Positions 59,946 through 64,000 of a stretch of DNA of 64,000 nucleotides are shown here, piece after piece (position 1 is the first letter of the stretch; each line of letters begins with the position of its first letter). A program made the translations under genes and the position numbers. The notes under the pieces were generated by a model. The model ran no database searches. It saw only the letters and a list, made by a program, of their open reading frames with translations, and was not told the DNA's origin. The stretch is from Clostridia bacterium (GTDB lineage: Bacteria > Bacillota > Clostridia > Oscillospirales > Acutalibacteraceae): assembly GCA_017521425.1 (NCBI GenBank), contig JAFXCQ010000023.1, positions 1-64,000 of the forward strand, written 5' to 3'.

Positions 59946-60305
59946 TTATAACCCTAAAATATAAAAGCCGGTATATGCTTCTGCTTTATTTAGCCATTCA
60001 ACCAATATTTCATAATCCTTGGGTTTCACTTTGATGAGTTTCTCGATAATGGGTTTTATCAATTCTGCACCGTAATAATTCATACCAAATATATCCATGG
60101 TATCAAAAATGCAGCGGTATTCGTTGTAAAATAAATCTTCATCATCTACATACAACGAATCATTTTGCCAATGCTGAATACTGCGCAGTGCTACACGCTC
60201 GGTTACTTTTCTTTTGGTAGATAACTTGCAAAACTGAATTTCAATAAATGCAGAACCGCCGTATGCTCTTCTCTCTTCTTTAGAATTAAAAACATGAAAT
60301 AACAC
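59946..60305 (-). CDS. hypothetical protein of the accessory patch
   Basis: 119 residues, not recognised. It starts with GTG 60305 behind an excellent GGAGGTGAT, and reads MLFHVFNSKEERRAYGG, then a charged, helix-rich body (DEDLFYNEYRCIFDTMD, IIEKLIKVKPKDYEILVEW). The strong ribosome site suggests it is expressed. It follows the methyltransferase remnant, with no promoter in between, so it may be a passenger left with that remnant. Confidence 0.5.
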   Translation of the reverse strand: MLFHVFNSKEERRAYGGSAFIEIQFCKLSTKRKVTERVALRSIQHWQNDSLYVDDEDLFYNEYRCIFDTMDIFGMNYYGAELIKPIIEKLIKVKPKDYEILVEWLNKAEAYTGFYILGL

Positions 60306-60320
60306 AGTATCACCTCCGCT

Positions 60321-60491
60321 TCACTTTGACTGATTTGTCCTATTCAATTCCTCCACATTCACATCAAACTTGATTCGCTCGTGGATATCTTTCCGACTTA
60401 AAAGGACTACCGTCTCAACATGGGTCGAGTTAATAAGGTTAATGTCAGTGGTTGACGGAAACATATCAACTCCCCTTGTTGTCGGGAACAT
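60321..60491 (-). pseudogene. remnant of an RlmD/RumA-type methyltransferase C-terminus
   Basis: 56-codon frame from ATG 60491. It carries GVDMFPSTTDINLINSTHVE followed by TVVLLSRK, the end of RumA-type methyltransferases (VDMFPxTxHVETVxLLSxK), with an 8-residue interruption and a doubled DMFP. A tail DIHERIKFDVNVEELNRTNQ follows, like the C-terminal extension of mobile-region RumA homologues, but it stops early. The full-length gene at 61067 ends QPVDMFPYTSHVETVCLLSK, so this is a second, diverged copy and not its own end. It is in frame with the stop of the nuclease-like gene. Confidence 0.65.
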
Positions 60492-60497
60492 GTCTGT

Positions 60498-61049
60498 CTA
60501 CTTTCCTTCGTTAATGTCTACTATATAATACTTCAAATAATCCGTCTTGCCTTCCCATTTAATATTATATCTTTTCTTTAATGTAACAGATTCTTCCTTC
60601 TTGCCTGTTGGCTTTATAATAGTGCCTTGCAGTATCTCCTCATCTCTAAAGTATGTGTAAATTCCATCTATCTTTTTACCTGAATAAAAATTCTTATCAT
60701 TCACCATTGTAAAAGAGTATGTAGCATCGAATCCGTTATCCTTCAGTTGTTCCGTAAACAAAATATCCTTTACAAATGAATACATCTGTTCCGGATACTG
60801 TCCATTAACCGGATACTTCAGTTCAACAGCATATTTTTCTGTATCATTATAAACCACAATATCTATTTCGTGTTTTATAGTTCCTTTTATACCGAAGAAC
60901 TTTGTATTTCGTTCAAACTGCACTTTGTAATTTGGCAACTGCTCTCTTAAGAAAATTCCCAGTTCGTGCTGAAGACTAAATTCATTATATATCTCAACCT
61001 GGTTCTCTTCAACCATACTCATAAACTCATATAGTAATTTCTTTATCAT
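60498..61049 (-). CDS. PD-(D/E)XK-like protein of the accessory patch
   Basis: 183 residues. HEIDIVVYNDTEKYAVELKYP carries the D...ExK pattern of the PD-(D/E)XK nuclease fold; a preceding helix (YNEFSLQHELGIFLREQLPN) supplies an early Glu. Substrate or partners unknown; such proteins can be restriction-like, transcription-linked or non-catalytic. Start ATG 61049 is chosen for AAAGGTGAT 5 nt upstream; the longer frame to 61088 overlaps the rlmD-like gene. It lies between the intact methyltransferase and its remnant. Confidence 0.65.
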   Translation of the reverse strand: MIKKLLYEFMSMVEENQVEIYNEFSLQHELGIFLREQLPNYKVQFERNTKFFGIKGTIKHEIDIVVYNDTEKYAVELKYPVNGQYPEQMYSFVKDILFTEQLKDNGFDATYSFTMVNDKNFYSGKKIDGIYTYFRDEEILQGTIIKPTGKKEESVTLKKRYNIKWEGKTDYLKYYIVDINEGK

Positions 61050-61066
61050 AATATCACCTTTAATTA

Positions 61067-62275
61067 TTATCTCTTCGACAGCAGACAAACCGTTTCGACA
61101 TGGCTCGTATATGGAAACATATCAACCGGCTGAATTTTCTTGACTTTGTAGCCATTCTTGGTTAAATAAAACAAATCACGTTGTTGCGTTTCGGGATTAC
61201 AACTGATATATACAATTTTTTCAGGTGACAAGGCTATAACAGATGACAAAAATTTTCTGTCGCTACCTGCTCTTGGCGGGTCCATAAATACAACATCTGC
61301 TTTTTCTTTCGTTTCTTTCATTCTGAGCATAAATTCGCCCGCATCTGCACAAATAAATTTTGCGTTTGTAATATTATTGATTTTAGCATTTATTTTTGCA
61401 TCTTTAATTGCGTCTGCGTTCACCTCGCAACCAATAAGTTCTTTTACATTTTTGGCAGCAATAAGACCGATTGTGCCAATTCCACAATAAGCGTCAATTA
61501 CTCGTTCTGTACCTTTTAGCTCTGCAAATTCAATTGCTTTGCCATAAAGCACCTCTGTCTGCACGGGGTTAATCTGATAAAATGATTTTGGTGAAATCCT
61601 GAAACGATTGCCACATAAAACATCCTCTATATAACCGTTACCAAAAAGAACTTCTTCTCTGTCACCTAAAATCATACTTGTAAATCTATTGTTTACATTC
61701 TGTACAATTGTTGTAATTTCAGGGTGAATTTTTAAAAGTTCTTTTGTAAAAGCATTTTTAGATGGGAAATTTATAATACCTGTAACTAAAACAACCATTA
61801 TTTCGTTTGTATTGAAGCCTCTTTTTACAAGAACATGACGAAGAAAACCTTTCATTGTTCTTTCGTCAAAAACGGTTAATTTAAAGCTTTTTATGAGCTT
61901 TCTTATAGTTACAATAATTTCATCAGCTTTTTTATCCTCTATTAAACAACTGTCAATTTTAACTATATTATGTGTGCTTGACTGATATACCCCGGAAATT
62001 ATTTCACCCCCGCGTGTGCGACCAAATGCTGCCTGTACTTTGTTTCTGTAATGAAATGGGTGTTCCATTCCAATAATTGTAGAAACTTTATGAAAGTTAC
62101 CTAACAACTTATTCACTCTTGCTTGCTTGAATTTAAGTTGTTCTTCATAACTTAAATTCCAGAGCTGACACCCACCGCATTTTTTAGAAACGGGGCATTT
62201 TTTACTTTGTGGTGCTTTCTTCACAGTATTTTTGGGGGCAGTAACTTTTTTAATTTGTTGCTTTTTCTCTGTCAT
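61067..62275 (-). CDS. RlmD/RumA-family 23S rRNA (uracil-5-)-methyltransferase
   Basis: 402-residue SAM-dependent RNA methyltransferase. N-terminal Cys cluster CPVSKKCGGCQLWNLSYEEQ (4Fe-4S-type), then FRISPKSFYQINPVQTEVLY, SAM motifs VIDAYCGIGTIGLIAA and DVVFMDPPRAG, catalytic Cys in VYISCNPETQQRDL, and the end PVDMFPYTSHVETVCLLS. No TRAM domain is seen ahead; a Lys-rich stretch replaces it. Start ATG 62275 has AAAGGT 6-7 nt upstream and overlaps the gtrA-like gene by 26 bp. Whether U1939 or U747 is the target cannot be told. Confidence 0.9.
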   Translation of the reverse strand: MTEKKQQIKKVTAPKNTVKKAPQSKKCPVSKKCGGCQLWNLSYEEQLKFKQARVNKLLGNFHKVSTIIGMEHPFHYRNKVQAAFGRTRGGEIISGVYQSSTHNIVKIDSCLIEDKKADEIIVTIRKLIKSFKLTVFDERTMKGFLRHVLVKRGFNTNEIMVVLVTGIINFPSKNAFTKELLKIHPEITTIVQNVNNRFTSMILGDREEVLFGNGYIEDVLCGNRFRISPKSFYQINPVQTEVLYGKAIEFAELKGTERVIDAYCGIGTIGLIAAKNVKELIGCEVNADAIKDAKINAKINNITNAKFICADAGEFMLRMKETKEKADVVFMDPPRAGSDRKFLSSVIALSPEKIVYISCNPETQQRDLFYLTKNGYKVKKIQPVDMFPYTSHVETVCLLSKR

Positions 62276-62744
62276 TCTTTTTACCTTTATTTTCACTTTT
62301 TTCAGTATAAACTACATATTTACAATATAAAAATTCTGTTACCATATTAGTTGCCATAGTAACGCCTAAAATTATGTACTCGACAAAATCGGCAGTAAAT
62401 CTTTGCGCTGCCATTTCGCCTAAAATAACAGAAACCGGTGTAAATACACAATAGAAACCGAAAACCTTAAGCATTGCAATCGGGATATTGTTAGCAGATT
62501 TAAAAGTAAATTTACGATTAAATGTAAAATTCCAAAGCACAGAGAGAATGAGTGCTACAAGATATTTTGCACCATATTCAGAATTAAAAAGCCAGTTGGT
62601 TATCGCGTTACTGCCTTCCATATCCGGAAAAAACTCGTTAAGAAGTGTAAAAGACACAACCTGAATAATTCCTGCAGAAGCAGAAAACAATGCAAATTTT
62701 ACTGCTTGCATAATGCCTGCTTTTTTAGTTGATTTTTCGCTCAT
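62250..62744 (-). CDS. GtrA-family membrane protein
   Basis: 164 residues with four predicted membrane helices (FALFSASAGIIQVVSFTLLN, YLVALILSVLWNFTFNRKFTF, FGFYCVFTPVSVILGEMA, YIILGVTMATNMVTEFLYCK). LWNFTFNRKFTF is the usual GtrA signature. GtrA proteins are thought to flip undecaprenyl-linked sugars for glycan decoration. A Lys-rich cytosolic tail overlaps the next gene's start. Confidence 0.82.
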   Translation of the reverse strand: MSEKSTKKAGIMQAVKFALFSASAGIIQVVSFTLLNEFFPDMEGSNAITNWLFNSEYGAKYLVALILSVLWNFTFNRKFTFKSANNIPIAMLKVFGFYCVFTPVSVILGEMAAQRFTADFVEYIILGVTMATNMVTEFLYCKYVVYTEKSENKGKKNDREKATN

Positions 62745-62833
62745 AGTTTCATTCCCCTTGCATTCAAATTTATATTTTCATTTTAACATAGCGATGATAT
62801 TTTTTCAATACAAATCACTGCTTAAGGAAAATA

Positions 62834-62977
62834 ATAAATCGTTAGATTTGGATGCAGAAGGCATTTTCTTCATCCCTGAAGGCGTACACAGGTACGTCGA
62901 GAGGGTGAAAAAACGGCTAAAAGTCCCGAAACTCGAAAGTTTCGGGACTTTGTTCTGCGCCAAATATAGCGATTTAT
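62834..62977 (+). repeat. structured dispersed element, copy 2
   Basis: Outer arms 62834-62859 and 62953-62977 pair over about 24 bp with few mismatches (ATAAATCG / CGATTTAT, ATTTGG / CCAAAT, GCAGAA / TTCTGC). Inside are a stem TTCATCCC / GGGTGAA around the shared core 62878-62901, and a 12-bp hairpin AGTCCCGAAACT / AGTTTCGGGACT with cgaa-type loop. Core as in 36786-36809 (one base differs). It directly abuts the stop codon of the dockerin gene. Confidence 0.7.
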
Positions 62978-64000
62978 CAATATAATTCGTCTGTCGGAAT
63001 ACCTATAGCCCAACAAAGAATGTATCTTGCGTCATCTGTTGAGATTTCGCCATCCTCGTTTGCATCGATGATGATTTGTTTATCTTCATCCTCTGGAATA
63101 TCCATAAGACCTGCTGCCATTTTAAGAGCTAATATTGCATCTGTAGTTGTGATTAAATAGTCGTGATTAACATCACCGAGATAAGTATCTACATTTATAC
63201 CCTTTGTAAATCTCTTATATGTGTTATAAAGACTGAATTGTGGGTAATTTTCTTTATCTGTGAATACTGTGTGTTGTTCATCCATTGAAAGAAGCCACAT
63301 AACTATATCACAAGTGCCGTCACCTTCATAAGTGCCATAAGCAACATGCTGAAGGTTTTTAATAAACCAAGTCTGTTCAGGGAACATACAAGTTGAAGCA
63401 TCAACTTTATAATCCCATGAAATATGGTAGTGACCATCTGGATTTGCTTGTTTGTAAGCACCTTTACCACCGAAATCCCAATCAGAGAAAGCAGTAAGGT
63501 AATCTGCACAAGTAGCACCGCCACTTGCATACTTTGTATCTACAACCATATCACTTGTGTTAAGGTTATCGTTAATAGGAGCAATTTGTCTGTTGTAGCC
63601 GCATACAATAGCAAATTTCATACCTGTATCTTCTGCTTCTTCAATAACTTGTTTAGCATTTCTCTGGATTTCGTTGTATCTGTCAATTTTAGCTAAAAGG
63701 TCTGCGTCAACTCCTTCAGGGAAAAGGAATGCTTTAGCATCTTCATAATAATCTGCTGGTACTAAAGACCAGAGTCCTGGCATACCTGCTAACATAGGAA
63801 CGATAATATCTGAATAAATGCGTGGTTCCATACCTTCAATTGCTTTTTCTAAAATAAGGAACCATTCTTCTGTGAATTCTTCACTTGTAGCAAATGAAGA
63901 AAAAATAACTGCCATTATATGAGTAGTAGCACTGCCGTCTGACATACCTACCATAAAGTTCTCGAATGTATAAACATCGATATCAATATTACCTGTGAAG
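62977..64000 (-). CDS. dockerin-bearing secreted protein, partial (N-terminus beyond window)
   Basis: About 340 C-terminal residues; the frame is open to base 64000. The end is a type I dockerin: GDVNHDYLITTTDAILALKM and DANEDGEISTDDARYILCWA, two good calcium-binding repeats. Ahead of it lies a domain with FAIVCGYNRQIAPINDNL and DGHYHISWDYKVDASTCMFP, which could be the late part of an alpha/beta-hydrolase (His before the end), but this is weak. It may dock on a cohesin protein such as those at 47016-53776. The stop abuts structured element copy 2. Confidence 0.75.
   Translation of the reverse strand, partial: FTGNIDIDVYTFENFMVGMSDGSATTHIMAVIFSSFATSEEFTEEWFLILEKAIEGMEPRIYSDIIVPMLAGMPGLWSLVPADYYEDAKAFLFPEGVDADLLAKIDRYNEIQRNAKQVIEEAEDTGMKFAIVCGYNRQIAPINDNLNTSDMVVDTKYASGGATCADYLTAFSDWDFGGKGAYKQANPDGHYHISWDYKVDASTCMFPEQTWFIKNLQHVAYGTYEGDGTCDIVMWLLSMDEQHTVFTDKENYPQFSLYNTYKRFTKGINVDTYLGDVNHDYLITTTDAILALKMAAGLMDIPEDEDKQIIIDANEDGEISTDDARYILCWAIGIPTDELY

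Noticed and set aside
62713-62985. 90-codon plus-strand frame across structured element copy 2
   Set aside because: It runs through the paired arms of the element, has no ribosome site, and its sequence shows no protein-like pattern; the element explains the open frame.

Overview
The window is AT-rich, densely coded bacterial DNA that reads like the chromosome of an anaerobic, spore-forming gut Clostridium relative (class Clostridia, probably Oscillospiraceae/Ruminococcaceae). The grounds are pyruvate:ferredoxin oxidoreductase, a multi-subunit [FeFe]-hydrogenase, SpoVAD, a T-box-controlled thrS, meso-diaminopimelate dehydrogenase, cohesin-like and dockerin-like secreted proteins, a BspA-type leucine-rich-repeat surface protein and frequent TTG starts. 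The family assignment is inference; no rRNA or tRNA gene was seen.

Layout. 1-4262 is the 5' part of a giant BspA-like LRR protein (minus strand, running off the left edge). 4.4-9.1 kb is a plant-glycan operon (GH28-like beta-helix protein, GH78 alpha-L-rhamnosidase, GNAT acetyltransferase). 9.2-13 kb holds a Gfo/Idh/MocA oxidoreductase, an Eis-like acetyltransferase and a CNNM/CorC-type membrane protein. 13.3-16.8 kb is PFOR. 17.1-19.35 kb is thrS with its T-box leader. 19.4-22.1 kb is the conserved rpmH-rnpA-yidD-yidC-jag cluster (rpmH is only 44 codons). 22.4-34.3 kb is mixed housekeeping and signalling: Mrp-type ATPase, transglutaminase-dockerin protein, HAD phosphatase, FliB-like protein, TrmO, a diguanylate cyclase, pyrophosphatase, a hybrid histidine kinase, SpoVAD plus a 47-aa membrane peptide, and a FucO-type dehydrogenase. 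34.5-36.6 kb has a GH125 mannosidase and a membrane protein. 37-45.4 kb is the hydrogenase locus. 45.5-47 kb is a GPH-type transporter. 47-53.8 kb holds two paralogous cohesin-like/FN3-repeat secreted proteins. 53.9-59.7 kb holds a flavodoxin-like protein, a phosphoesterase, an ATPase, ddh and small membrane/hydrolase genes. 59.7-61 kb is an accessory patch with a methyltransferase-tail remnant and a PD-(D/E)XK-like protein. 61-64 kb is an RlmD-like methyltransferase, a GtrA protein and a dockerin-tailed protein cut by the right edge.

How the parts work together. Pectin and mannan fragments would be cut by GH28, GH78 and GH125 enzymes. Rhamnose would yield lactaldehyde, which the FucO-type enzyme reduces. 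Pyruvate is oxidised by PFOR to reduced ferredoxin, and the bifurcating-type hydrogenase uses ferredoxin plus NADH to make H2. Opposite that operon lies a co-oriented set (DRTGG, RsbW-like ATPase, [FeFe]-hydrogenase-like sensor, DRTGG, PHP) that looks like a redox-sensing module. A good Rex-type operator lies over the fucO promoter, linking alcohol formation to NADH/NAD+.

Most unusual signals: two dispersed structured elements sharing an identical-but-one 24-nt core (36786-36809 and 62878-62901); a second dispersed hairpin family (16972-17063 and 57136-57227); a structured repeat at 59733-59830; a 69-bp exact tandem duplication inside the LRR gene; and a methyltransferase C-terminal remnant at 60321-60491. 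No CRISPR array, phage or complete insertion sequence was found.
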